Shown: positions 1-8,194 of the stretch, piece by piece | Position numbering within the stretch: the first letter of the stretch is position 1 | How the letters are laid out: each line of letters starts with the position of its first letter | Assembly: GCF_001612885.1 (NCBI RefSeq) | Contig: NZ_BDBH01000019.1 | Location: 1-38,462 of the forward strand | Length of the DNA: 38,462 nucleotides | Origin: Nocardia harenae NBRC 108248 | GTDB lineage: Bacteria > Actinomycetota > Actinomycetes > Mycobacteriales > Mycobacteriaceae | Direction of reading: 5' to 3' | Position numbers and translations under genes: made by a program | Notes under the pieces: generated by a model | Told to the model about the DNA's origin: nothing | Seen by the model: the letters and a program-made list of their open reading frames with translations, nothing else | The model's database searches: none

Positions 1-1
1 A

Positions 2-2368
2 CCGCTCAGAAGCAGCGTATTCTCCGCACCGGGTATCGGGTCGACGTACACAAAATCACTCGCTTTCAAGGAATTCTCGCCGGAGGTGCGGACCACCGCG
101 GACACGGCCGTGCTCGAGGAGATGCGGGACTATCTCGGTGAACTGACCTTCGGCGACGGAGTGGATCTGCTCACGCGCGCGGCCTGGCCGTGCGATGTGG
201 TCGAGGAGGAGAGGTCCCAGCGCACCGCCGGTTTCCTCATGCCGCTCGTGCCGTCGCGGTTTCTCCTCGAGTGGCGAACCCCTTCGGAGCCGGCGGGGCG
301 GCCCGCGGAATTCCGGCATCTCCTCACCGGCGTGCAGCCTCTCGCGCCGTCCAGGGCGGCCGTGTCCGACCGGCAGCGTTACCAGCTCCTCGCGGCGGCA
401 GCCGAGACCATAACGATCCTGCACAGCCACCAGATCGCCATCGGTGACCTGTCCGCGACGAATCTGCTGTTCGCCCTGGAACCCGCGCCGAAGGTGTATC
501 TCCTCGCCTGCGACTCCATGCGGTTTCGGTCCCGGTCGGTCTTCGATCAGATCGAGCATCCGGCCTGGGGTGTCCGCGCGGTGAATCCGGACGAGGAATT
601 GGCGACGGTTCACTCCGACTCGTACAAGCTCGGGCTGCTGGCGTTGCGGTTGCTCGCCGGGGACGAAGCCGTCTCGGACGCGGACAAGGTCCCGGACTCC
701 GTCCCCACCGCCATCCGGATGCTGATCAGATCGGCGCTGATGGAGTCGCCGACGGCGCGCCCGACGCCCGGCGACTGGATACAGCCGCTCACCGACGCCG
801 CGGCCGACGCCGACGATTCGGTGCCCGCCGCCGAACTGCCATATCGGCAACAGGCGGTGGAGCGGTCACCCGGCGATGCGTTCGCGCGGATCGACACGCC
901 GCGCCCCGCGCGCCGGAAGACCCGCTCCGACCTGAGCGGCGCCCTGATCAGCAGCCGGTATGTGATCACCGACTGGATTGCCGAGGGTCGCACCGGAAGC
1001 CTCTACTCGGCGTACGACAAAATGCGCGGCCACCCCGTCGGGATCAAGGTGATCCGGGAACGGGACGAGCAGACCCAGCTGTGCCTGCAGCAGCGCGGAA
1101 GGGTGTGGCTCGGTGTGGAACACCCCAACCTCGTCCGCATCCTCGATGTGCAGACCGTGATGGGTGACGAACCCGCGTACATCGTCTGCGACATCGCGCC
1201 CGGCCGCAATCTCGACGACGTCCGCGCAACGCGCGACCTGGAGGCCGAGGAGGCGGTGTGGATCACGCTCCAGATCTGCGCCGCGGTGGAGCAGATCCAT
1301 AAACGCGGGCACGTGCACGGCGAGATCGCCCCGCACAATGTCCTCGTCGCCGACAACGACCTGCGGGTGACGCTGCTCGAGCCGGGTATCGCGCGGCCGG
1401 GCGGCGCCCAGGTCAATCAGCGGGCAGACGTCGCCGCGGTGGTTGGCCTGCTGCGCGGGATGCTGTACCGCGGCGATACGCCGGGAACGCACTTCGGCCG
1501 TAGCAACGGGCAGCCGCGTGCGCGAATCCCGGAGAAACTGCGCGTCGTGCTGGAACAGCGGCCACGCGCGGGCGGCGAAAGCCGTTTCTCTCATATCGGG
1601 GAACTGCGCGACCAGCTGACCCCGTTCACCAACAGGAGCACGTCACTGCCGCCGCCGGGCGACCCGATCGTGGCGCTGCACGGCATCCGGACCCACGCCA
1701 CCTGGCAGCGCGCCTTCGGTGAGGTGGCGTCGAGCGCCGGCTTCAACGTGCGCGTCGATCGCTGGAACTTCGGCTACTTCTCGCTCCTGCGCTTCCTCAT
1801 GCCCTGGTCCAGGTCTGCCAAGGTCGAGTGGTTCCGCGAGATCTACATGGACGAGTTCGAGAACAGCCACCGCTCCGGCACGAAGCCGCCGTCGGTGGTC
1901 GCGCACAGCTTCGGCACCTATATTCTCGGCAACGCGCTGCTGCGGTATCAGTACCTCCGTTTCGACAAGGTCCTGCTCTGCGGGTCGATCCTGCCGACGG
2001 ATTTCCCGTGGAACGAGTTGATCGAGCGGGGCCAGGTGCAAACCGTCCGGAACGAGTACGGTACGAAGGACTTCTGGACTCGTACCGCGGGGTGGTTCGT
2101 CCGTGGGGCGGGCCCGTCCGGCACCGAGGGTTACGCGTTCCAGCACGAGCGTCTGGAGCAGGAAGAGTTCAGGTTCGCGCACAGCGAGTATTTCTCACGG
2201 GCTCACATGGTCGGTTCGTGGCTGCCCTTCCTGAAGTCCAAGAACAGCCAGCGACTGCCGCAGAAGATTCGTGTGGCGGAGCCGCGGGCGGATCTGCCTT
2301 TCGGGCTCTACACCTCCTACATTGTTCTGATCGCGATCGTGGTCGGCGCAGTTCTCCTTTGGGCCTAG
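2..2368 (+). CDS. Kinase-pseudokinase-alpha/beta hydrolase fusion with C-terminal TM helix (5' partial)
   Basis: The frame is open to the left edge, and the translation before the first GTG (86) already looks like a kinase N-lobe, with the motif AFKEF whose Lys (68-70) fits the ATP-binding lysine; so the gene starts outside the window. Kinase 1 resembles YegI/TerY-P-type kinases: a 'WPCDVVEEE...GFLMP' hinge region, catalytic loop IGDLSATN (Asp 446-448, Asn 461-463) and CDS in place of DFG (Asp 512-514). Kinase 2 (about 950-1640) keeps a Gly-rich loop and Lys (1046-1048), but HRD is HGE (1316-1324) and DFG is EPG (1379-1387), so it is probably a pseudokinase or very weak. The third module (about 1670-2290) is an alpha/beta hydrolase with an oxyanion-type LHGIRTH start, nucleophile elbow AHSFG (Ser 1907-1909) and candidate His in AHSEYF (2180-2182). 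A hydrophobic helix ends the protein (about 2303-2365). Substrate is unknown; a conflict or membrane-signalling role is inference. Confidence 0.85.
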   Translation, partial: PLRSSVFSAPGIGSTYTKSLAFKEFSPEVRTTADTAVLEEMRDYLGELTFGDGVDLLTRAAWPCDVVEEERSQRTAGFLMPLVPSRFLLEWRTPSEPAGRPAEFRHLLTGVQPLAPSRAAVSDRQRYQLLAAAAETITILHSHQIAIGDLSATNLLFALEPAPKVYLLACDSMRFRSRSVFDQIEHPAWGVRAVNPDEELATVHSDSYKLGLLALRLLAGDEAVSDADKVPDSVPTAIRMLIRSALMESPTARPTPGDWIQPLTDAAADADDSVPAAELPYRQQAVERSPGDAFARIDTPRPARRKTRSDLSGALISSRYVITDWIAEGRTGSLYSAYDKMRGHPVGIKVIRERDEQTQLCLQQRGRVWLGVEHPNLVRILDVQTVMGDEPAYIVCDIAPGRNLDDVRATRDLEAEEAVWITLQICAAVEQIHKRGHVHGEIAPHNVLVADNDLRVTLLEPGIARPGGAQVNQRADVAAVVGLLRGMLYRGDTPGTHFGRSNGQPRARIPEKLRVVLEQRPRAGGESRFSHIGELRDQLTPFTNRSTSLPPPGDPIVALHGIRTHATWQRAFGEVASSAGFNVRVDRWNFGYFSLLRFLMPWSRSAKVEWFREIYMDEFENSHRSGTKPPSVVAHSFGTYILGNALLRYQYLRFDKVLLCGSILPTDFPWNELIERGQVQTVRNEYGTKDFWTRTAGWFVRGAGPSGTEGYAFQHERLEQEEFRFAHSEYFSRAHMVGSWLPFLKSKNSQRLPQKIRVAEPRADLPFGLYTSYIVLIAIVVGAVLLWA

Positions 2369-2417
2369 TCCGGCGACCTCGTCGTCAGTAGTCCGCGCTT
2401 CCGGGTGCGACGCCCGC

Positions 2418-2840
2418 ATGGCCCCGGCGATCGAACAGCTGCTACACGCGCTCACCCGCGCGGTGAGCGCCCTCTCGGTCACCGACATCCGGTTCGCGAT
2501 GGCGGGCGGCTGCGCGATGTACGCGCGCCGCGGCCGGGCCTTCGCCCACGATGTCGACCCCTTCCTCAAACCGGAGGATGTCGGCCGCGCGGGCCCACGC
2601 TGGTGGGGAGCGGGAGATCTACCCTTCCTCGGCTCGTACCCGCCCGGCGAGGTGATCGACGAGGCGGGGGCGGCGCTGGCGCTGCACAGCCACGCGCACG
2701 CGGGCACCGAGCGCGGCACGACGCCGGGCGGCATCCGGGTGCGCAATGTCGCGCAACCGGTCATTCGCACCGTCGCCGCCGTCTACGAACTCCGTGAACC
2801 CGCCGCGACGGGCGCCGGGCACCGCGTCGCCGCGGGCTGA
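2418..2840 (+). pseudogene. Chimeric remnant: nucleotidyltransferase N-terminus joined to metallophosphoesterase C-terminus
   Basis: An ATG frame of 140 codons is open, but it is made of two unrelated pieces. Residues 1 to about 60 match the start of a small nucleotidyltransferase family: a GGCAMYARRGR stretch followed by HDVDPFLKPEDVG, with the D-x-D metal pair, after which the rest of that domain is absent. From about 2608 the sequence resembles the C-terminus of actinobacterial metallophosphoesterases: EREIYP in one frame, then FLGSYPPGEVIDEAG, HSHAHAGTERG and VRNVAQPVIR in the next frame. The phase change falls in the C-run at 2622-2624, as if one C were lost. The metal motif reads HSHAH instead of the usual HGHAH. 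The simplest reading is a deletion that fused two neighbouring genes, followed by a frameshift. Family assignments rest on motif memory, not a search. Confidence 0.6.
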
Positions 2841-2851
2841 GCGGGCATTGC

Positions 2852-2875
2852 CCCGGACCCCGTCGGGAGTCCGGG
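2852..2875 (+). terminator. GC-rich hairpin after the chimeric remnant
   Basis: CCCGGAC-CCC pairs with GGG-(bulged A)-GTCCGGG around a 3-nt GTC loop, giving about 10 paired bases. No T-tract follows, which is common for actinobacterial intrinsic terminators. It lies 12 nt past the TGA of the remnant and would isolate the UsfY-like gene downstream. Confidence 0.35.
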
Positions 2876-3014
2876 CTCGGCAGGCGGCAGGCCGGGCAGG
2901 CGCGATCCAGCAGGACGCCGTGCTCGAGGCCGTCGCGCGGCTCGCACGATTGACCGGGGTGCCGCCGGGTATGACCGGAGAGCCCCCGTTCGACGTGGCA
3001 GAAAGGAGCTCGAC

Positions 3015-3341
3015 ATGAGCGCCCCGAACACACCCGGCGAGAGGCGGGAAGTCCCGGTCGCCGGGCACAGCTTCCCGGACGACTCGCGCACCACCCGCTC
3101 ACACGCAGGCGAAGCGCTGGAGGACACTCGCAACTGGCCCGGCATGATCCTGGTCGGGCTCGGCATCGTGCTGGTCGGGCTGACCCTGGTGGCGGCCGGG
3201 TACGGCTTCGAGGGCTGGGCGATCATCGCGGGCATCGCCTGCGGCGTCTGCCTGGTGGTAGGCGCGGCCCTGGTCGTGTTCGAGCATCGGCGGGTGAAGG
3301 CGCTCGAGGGGCGCAGCCTGACCGACCCCGCCGGGCACTGA
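3015..3341 (+). CDS. UsfY-like two-helix membrane protein
   Basis: 108 residues. A soluble N-terminus carries the pattern S-R-T-T-R-x-x-A-G-E followed by NWPG (about residues 24-43), then two hydrophobic helices (about 43-62 and 68-87) and a short tail with EHRRVKALEGR. This layout and these motifs match mycobacterial UsfY, a small protein encoded upstream of the sigF locus whose biochemical role is not known. No sigma-factor gene is adjacent here. The start is well supported: AAAGGAG at 3002-3008 lies 6 nt before the ATG. A lipoprotein gene follows 13 nt after the stop, so the two are probably co-transcribed. The family call is from recognised motifs; function is not inferred. Confidence 0.65.
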   Translation: MSAPNTPGERREVPVAGHSFPDDSRTTRSHAGEALEDTRNWPGMILVGLGIVLVGLTLVAAGYGFEGWAIIAGIACGVCLVVGAALVVFEHRRVKALEGRSLTDPAGH

Positions 3342-3354
3342 CGGGCCGGGCTCC

Positions 3355-3807
3355 ATGCGTTCGCTCCACCTCTGCGCGCTCGCAGCGGCCGGTGCCCTGC
3401 TGCTCGCCGGCTGCTCCGGCGACGGCCCCGACATCGACCCGGTCCCGGCCACCGCGACCGGCGGCGGCTCCATCACCCTGACCTTCCCGCCGCCCGCCGA
3501 CGGCACCACCGCGGAGGTGCCGGACACCGACACCATCACCGCGAGCGCCGAGCGCGACCTCTGCGAGAGCATCGCCCCGGAGATCGAGGGGTGGGCGGCG
3601 CAGGGCGGCACCGGCGCCAGGTTCTCCTTCAACACCACCGTGCAGGGCTGGGCGGCCCGTAACGGCGGGCTCAACGACATCGTGGTGCGGGACCGCTCGG
3701 TGGTGGACACCATCACCGCCAAGACCTGCCCCGACGTCCGGCAGCGGGCGCTCGCCGCGCTCGGCACCTCCGACCTGGCGTCCGGCCTGGTCGGCTTCGG
3801 CAACTGA
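3355..3807 (+). CDS. Small exported lipoprotein, unknown function
   Basis: 150 residues. The N-terminus is a classic lipoprotein signal: a basic start, a hydrophobic stretch and the lipobox LAGC with Cys at about residue 20. The mature part begins with an acidic, Pro/Thr-rich linker, then a compact C-terminal half (about residues 60-150) with two cysteines that could form a disulfide (in DLCES and KTCPD). It should be anchored on the outer face of the cytoplasmic membrane. I do not recognise the family. The gene sits between the UsfY-like gene (13 nt) and a second small lipoprotein gene (17 nt), suggesting a short cell-envelope operon. Confidence 0.75.
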   Translation: MRSLHLCALAAAGALLLAGCSGDGPDIDPVPATATGGGSITLTFPPPADGTTAEVPDTDTITASAERDLCESIAPEIEGWAAQGGTGARFSFNTTVQGWAARNGGLNDIVVRDRSVVDTITAKTCPDVRQRALAALGTSDLASGLVGFGN

Positions 3808-3824
3808 TTCTCGCGAGGGACACC

Positions 3825-4148
3825 ATGCGGCACACCAGTATTCGGCACCGGATCGCGGGCATCGCGTTCGTCGTCACCGCGGCGGCCTTCGGCGGGGTCG
3901 GCTGCGACCAGGTGGAGGAGGCGGTGAATCGGGGTGGGGATACCCCCTGCAACGAGTACATCGCGCAGTCCGCCGAGGACAAGCGGACGACCGTCACCAA
4001 GTACCTGGAGAACGATCGCGGTTCGGCGCCGGACGCCACGACCGTGGATGCGGCCATCGGGGCCATCGACCTCATGTGCCGGGCGCAGGCGAACGCCGGG
4101 ACGCCCATCCGGGAGGCGGACATCAGCGGGATCATCGTGCCGAAGTAA
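3825..4148 (+). CDS. Small exported lipoprotein with HdeA-like pattern
   Basis: 107 residues. A hydrophobic signal (about residues 10-25) ends in a weak lipobox, G-V-G-C, where the -3 position is Gly rather than Leu. The mature part has two cysteines about 45 residues apart (CNEYI and DLMCRAQ) around an amphipathic helix, a layout like HdeA-type small periplasmic proteins; this likeness is tentative. GAGGGA at 3815-3820 lies 4 nt before the ATG and supports the start. It is the third gene of a tight plus-strand group with the UsfY-like protein and the lipoprotein before it. If the lipobox is not used, the protein would be secreted. Confidence 0.7.
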   Translation: MRHTSIRHRIAGIAFVVTAAAFGGVGCDQVEEAVNRGGDTPCNEYIAQSAEDKRTTVTKYLENDRGSAPDATTVDAAIGAIDLMCRAQANAGTPIREADISGIIVPK

Positions 4149-4203
4149 CGGCTCGGGCCGAATCGAGACGATTGGAACGGGCCGCACCGGCTATGACGCG
4201 TCC

Positions 4204-5718
4204 ATGACGTCTCTGTGGTTGCAGGAAACCCGTACGCCGGCCCGGCTCCCGCTGACCCCGGGACGGCGCTTCGACACGGTGGTGGTCGGCGCCGGGCTCA
4301 CCGGCCTGGTCACCGCGCTGGTGCTGGCCCGCGCCGGGGCGACGGTGGCGGTGCTGGAGGCCGGGCGGGTGGGCGCGGGCACCACCGGCGGCACCACCGG
4401 CAAGGTGAGCCTGCTGCAGGGCACCCGGCTCCAGCAGATCGCGCGCAAGCACACGCCGGAGACCGTGCGCCAGTACGTCGCGGCCAATACCGCGGCGCTG
4501 GACTGGGTCACCGCGTACTGCGCGAGCGCCGGGGTCGGGATCGAGCACCGCACCGCGCACACCTACGCTCCCACCGCCGCCGAGCTGGACATGGTCACCG
4601 CCGAGCACGCCGTCGCGCGGGAGTCGGGGCTGCCGACCGAGCTGATCGACGACCCCGACGTCCCCTTCCCGGCGCGCGCCGCCGTCCGGCTGGCCGGGCA
4701 GGTGCAGCTCGATCCCATGGAACTGCTCGCCGCGCTGGCACTGGACGTGGAGGCGGCGGGCGCGCCGATCTTCGAGAACACCAGAGTGCGCGGTGTGCAC
4801 CGGGCGCAGGGCGAGGTAACGGTCGACACCGAGCACGGGCCGGTGTCGGCGGAGACCGTCGTGCTCGCCACCGGCATTCCGATCCTGGATCGCGGCGGCT
4901 TCTTCGCGCGGCTCGGCGCGCAGCGCTCCTACCTGGCGGCCTTCGCCGTGGCGGGCCCGATCACCAGGGACATGTTCCTCAGCGCGGGCCAGCCCACCCG
5001 TTCCCTGCGCTACACGCCGAGCGCGCGCGGCGACCTGCTGCTGGTCGGCGGAAACGGCCATCCGGTCGGGCGCACCGGCTCCGAACAGGCCGCGGTGGAC
5101 GACCTGGTCGACTGGACCCGCCGCTGGTACCCGGGCGCGGTGCCGCTGCACACCTGGTCGGCGCAGGACTACCTGCCGATCGGCGAGCTGCCCTACGCCG
5201 GGCCGCTGCTCCCCGGCGAGCACCGCATCCTCACCGGCACCGGCTATGCCAAGTGGGGGCTGACCAACGGGGTCGCCGCCGCGCTGGCGCTGGCGGGGCG
5301 GATCTCCGGCGGGACGCCGGAATGGGCCGCGGCGCTGGACAGCTGGCGGCGCGACGAGGTGCGGGCGCTGCCCGCGGCCGCCAAGGCGAATGCCGAAGTG
5401 GGGGCACACCTGACCACCGGGTGGTTGCGCACGCTGCGCGGCGGGCCGGAGGAGCCGCCGGCCGAGGGCGAAGGGCGGGTGCAGCGCAGCGGCGTGCGCC
5501 CGGCCGCGGTCTGCACGACCGGCGGTGCGACGCACCGGGTTTCGGCGGTCTGCCCGCACCTGTACGGCATCGTGCGCTGGAACGACGCCGAGAAGTCCTG
5601 GGATTGCCCGCTGCACGGCTCCCGCTTCGCCGCCGACGGAACCCTCATCGAGGGCCCCGCCACCAGCGACCTGACTCCGCTCTCGGCCCCCGGCGGCGAA
5701 TCCGCGAAGCACGCCTGA
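4204..5718 (+). CDS. FAD-dependent (DAO-type) oxidoreductase with C-terminal Rieske [2Fe-2S] domain
   Basis: 504 residues. A dinucleotide-binding motif VVVGAGLTGL (about residues 23-32) opens a DAO-fold flavoprotein domain. The C-terminal 100 residues form a Rieske domain with C-P-H (in VCPHLYG) and C-P-L-H-G-S (in the second loop), giving the two Cys and two His ligands of a [2Fe-2S] cluster. The frame is open for 90 further codons upstream over the preceding lipoprotein gene; I chose the ATG at 4204 because it precedes the FAD domain by the usual 20 residues and leaves that gene intact. No strong ribosome-binding site is visible. This fusion is a known actinobacterial and cyanobacterial type; substrate is not established. 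It is convergent with the PP2C gene. Confidence 0.85.
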   Translation: MTSLWLQETRTPARLPLTPGRRFDTVVVGAGLTGLVTALVLARAGATVAVLEAGRVGAGTTGGTTGKVSLLQGTRLQQIARKHTPETVRQYVAANTAALDWVTAYCASAGVGIEHRTAHTYAPTAAELDMVTAEHAVARESGLPTELIDDPDVPFPARAAVRLAGQVQLDPMELLAALALDVEAAGAPIFENTRVRGVHRAQGEVTVDTEHGPVSAETVVLATGIPILDRGGFFARLGAQRSYLAAFAVAGPITRDMFLSAGQPTRSLRYTPSARGDLLLVGGNGHPVGRTGSEQAAVDDLVDWTRRWYPGAVPLHTWSAQDYLPIGELPYAGPLLPGEHRILTGTGYAKWGLTNGVAAALALAGRISGGTPEWAAALDSWRRDEVRALPAAAKANAEVGAHLTTGWLRTLRGGPEEPPAEGEGRVQRSGVRPAAVCTTGGATHRVSAVCPHLYGIVRWNDAEKSWDCPLHGSRFAADGTLIEGPATSDLTPLSAPGGESAKHA

Positions 5719-5748
5719 CCGATCCGGGTCTGCCGCGCGGCAGCGGGT

Positions 5749-6771
5749 TCAGCCGGCGACGGGTGCCAGCGCGACGGTGATGTTGTCGTTCCCCCCGCAG
5801 CGCAGCGCGAACTCGACCAGTTCGCGGGCGGCGTCGGCGGGGGCCGCGCCGGTGGCGGGCGCGGCCAGCGCCTCCGGCTCGGAGAGGTAGTTCCAGAGCC
5901 CGTCGCTGCAGAGCAGCAGCACACCGGGGCCGCGGGTGCGCAGCGTGCGAACGCAGTTGTCGGACCACGGCTTCGGCGAGGTGTCCGCCCCGAGCCAGCG
6001 CAGCAGGGTGTGTGCCCGCGGATCGCGCATGGCGGCCTGCTCGTCCATGGCGCCCGCGTCGACCAGCGCCTGGGCCCAGGAGTCGTCGACGGTGAGCCGC
6101 TGCGACGGCACCGCGACGGCGGCGCCCTCGGTGACGACGGAGAGCTCCGGCTGGGTGGCGACCGACGCGCTGTCCGGCGCGGCCCCGGCCCGCAGCCAGT
6201 AGGCCCGGCTGTCACCGACATTGGCGACGGTGATCAGCACACCGTCCGGCCCGTCGGCGTGCACCACCGCGGAGACGAAGGTGCAGGACGGCGCGTTCTC
6301 CACCTCGGCGCCGACCGCGCGCACCGCGGCCGCGGCGGCCTCCAGCCCGGCGGGCACGGCGTCGGCGGCGGTCCCGCCCGCCTCCAGCACCGCGACGGTG
6401 GCCTCCAGCCCGGCCCGCACCGCGGCGCCGGAGGCGGCCTGCGGATCGTCGGAGCTGGAGACGCCGTCGCTCACCACGATCACCGTGGCGAGCGGGCGGC
6501 CGGTGGCCGGATCCTCCACCACCGCGGCGGAGACCGCGTCGTCGTTCCTGGCGTGCGTGATGCCGCGGTCGGTGATCACCGCGACGGCACCGAGATCGGC
6601 GGCGAACCGGTCGGCCTCGGTGCGCACCGGATTGCCCTCGGCATCCAGCGCTTTCACCTCGCCGGCGGGCGCGTTCTCCGGCGGCAGCGCGACCCTGCGG
6701 CGCGCGGGCGGGGCGGGTGGTGTGCCCGCGACATCCGCGGCTGCCTCCGCTGGCAGTGGACGAGGGTCCAC
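5749..6771 (-). CDS. PP2C-family serine/threonine protein phosphatase
   Basis: 340 residues. Metal-binding PP2C motifs are in order: DRGITHARNDDA (about residues 68-79), VVSDGVSS (about 99-106), NVGDSRAYW, LLCSDGLW and GGNDNITVAL near the C-terminus. The first 60 residues are Pro/Ala-rich and carry no zinc ribbon or membrane segment, so it should act in the cytosol. The start is GTG at 6771: GAAGGAGG (6784-6777) sits 5 nt upstream, while the frame upstream has a low-complexity composition. Phosphatases of this kind dephosphorylate Ser/Thr kinases or their targets. In TerY-P triads a PP2C is paired with a YegI-type kinase, and such a kinase lies 3.4 kb away on the other strand, but here the phosphatase stands alone and a link is only inference. 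Confidence 0.85.
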   Translation of the reverse strand: MDPRPLPAEAAADVAGTPPAPPARRRVALPPENAPAGEVKALDAEGNPVRTEADRFAADLGAVAVITDRGITHARNDDAVSAAVVEDPATGRPLATVIVVSDGVSSSDDPQAASGAAVRAGLEATVAVLEAGGTAADAVPAGLEAAAAAVRAVGAEVENAPSCTFVSAVVHADGPDGVLITVANVGDSRAYWLRAGAAPDSASVATQPELSVVTEGAAVAVPSQRLTVDDSWAQALVDAGAMDEQAAMRDPRAHTLLRWLGADTSPKPWSDNCVRTLRTRGPGVLLLCSDGLWNYLSEPEALAAPATGAAPADAARELVEFALRCGGNDNITVALAPVAG

Positions 6772-6995
6772 ACCGTCCTCCTTCGTCTCCCCGGCCGGTT
6801 GCCCGCGATAGTACGGCAGGAACCGGTGCGCGCCGCGCAGGGCGACTTCCCGGCCGAGGCGACCCGGGTCCCCGCGCGGCGACCAGCCGCGCCACGGCGC
6901 CTCCCGGCCACCGGTCCCGGGGGACCGGCGCTCCGGGTGCGAGCGGCGTCCGGCTCCGGGACGCCCCCGGGTTCCCGGCCTGAACCCCGGCGGGA

Positions 6996-8036
6996 TCAGC
7001 CGGCGACGGCGAGCCGCGGGGAGGGCCGCTCCAGCCGGGCCCGGAACTCCTGCGGCGGGCACCCCTTCCACCGGCGGAAGGCGCGGATGAAGGAGGCGGC
7101 CTCGGAGTAACCGAGCCGGGTGGCGAGATGCTCGGTGGTCATCGGGGTGTGCGCGAGCAGCTCGTCCGCCACCACCTCGCGGACCTCGTCGAGCAACGCG
7201 CGGAAGGAGGTGCCCTCCTCGTTCAGCCTGCGCGAGAGGGTGCGCGGGCTCATGAAGAGCGCGCCTGCCACCGCGGTCTGGTCCGGCAGCCGCGCGGGGT
7301 CGCGGATCAGCAGGTCGCGCACGGTGCCCGCGACGCCGGTGCGCACCCGGCGGCGGTTCAGCAGCTCGCGGCAGAGCTGCTCGCAGAGCCCGCGTGCCCA
7401 GTCGTGCGGGCGCGGCAGCGGCATGTCCAGGTGCGCGCGGTCGAAGACCAGCGAGTCGGCGCCCGCCCCGAAGACCGGCTCGACGCCGAAGGTGCGGCGG
7501 TAGCGCACGGTGTCGCGCGGGCCCGGGTGCCGGAAGGTGACCCGGCGGACCGGGATGACGTGGTCGAAGAGCGCCCGGCTCACCGCGGGCACCCCGGCCA
7601 GGTAGCGCTCGGCCAGGAAGGCGCGGACCGCGGGCGAGGTGATCGACGGGTCGAAGACGATGCGCGCCTCGCGCTCGTCGGTCTCCAGGCCGAGCGCGGT
7701 GGAGCTGACCGTGCGGTCCAGGTATCTGGTCACCGCGACGATCTCGCGCAGTGAGCGGCTACCCAGCAGGGCGAGCCCCCACGGCCCGAAGAGCGGCACC
7801 CGGCGCCGCCGCGCGGCCTCGATGCCGAGCCCCGGCTCGCGGCCGAAGCGGGAGACGACGTTGGCGACGATCCGCAGTTCGTGCGCGACCGAGACCGGCG
7901 TCGCGGCCTCCAGCGCCGCGAGCGGGCGCAGGCCGGTGCCTTCCAGGGTCTCGGTCGCGGGCATACCGCGTTCCTCGGCCAACCGGATGAGCACCTGCAC
8001 GCTGGTGGTGCCGCGGAAATTAACCGGTTCGAGCAT
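6996..8036 (-). CDS. AraC-family transcriptional regulator (PF12625-type N-domain)
   Basis: 346 residues. The N-terminal 200 residues resemble the 'arabinose-binding-like' sensor domain found in OruR/VirS-type AraC regulators. The C-terminus has the double helix-turn-helix, with FMSPRTLSRRLNEEGTSFR as the first unit and TRLGYSEAASFIRAFRRW as the second, followed by the usual G-x-x-P-x-x-F/Y signature (GCPPQEFR). The ATG at 8036 has GAGGA 8 nt upstream; a further 29 codons are open before it but look non-coding. Target genes are not obvious: it is transcribed in the same direction as the PP2C gene (224 nt apart) and follows the damaged sigma-factor locus by 158 nt. A second AraC regulator of the same architecture lies at 18136-19194. 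Confidence 0.85.
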   Translation of the reverse strand: MLEPVNFRGTTSVQVLIRLAEERGMPATETLEGTGLRPLAALEAATPVSVAHELRIVANVVSRFGREPGLGIEAARRRRVPLFGPWGLALLGSRSLREIVAVTRYLDRTVSSTALGLETDEREARIVFDPSITSPAVRAFLAERYLAGVPAVSRALFDHVIPVRRVTFRHPGPRDTVRYRRTFGVEPVFGAGADSLVFDRAHLDMPLPRPHDWARGLCEQLCRELLNRRRVRTGVAGTVRDLLIRDPARLPDQTAVAGALFMSPRTLSRRLNEEGTSFRALLDEVREVVADELLAHTPMTTEHLATRLGYSEAASFIRAFRRWKGCPPQEFRARLERPSPRLAVAG

Positions 8037-8194
8037 AAGTCGCGTCCTCGATGATGCCGTGTGGTCGATGGGTTGGCGCAATGTATCAACGGCTCGAACG
8101 GCCCCGATAGACGTCGGAGACATCTCTGTGACAGGCCATAACCGCAGCGGATGCCGATAGGTACGGGCTCCCGGATTTCCGGCCCATTCCTGCC

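Noticed and set aside
2841..3014. A possible small gene ending at the UsfY-like start (reading QQDAVLEAVARLARLTG)
   Set aside because: The frame starts inside the damaged chimera and lacks its own start signal. It could be a further remnant, but nothing identifies it.
3934..4203. An upstream extension of the DAO-Rieske gene
   Set aside because: These 90 codons lie over the preceding lipoprotein gene in another frame and show Arg/Ser/Pro-rich shadow composition; the FAD domain fits the ATG at 4204.
6772..7071. An N-terminal extension of the PP2C protein
   Set aside because: The sequence is Arg/Gly/Pro-rich, overlaps the AraC 3' end, and a strong ribosome-binding site supports GTG 6771.
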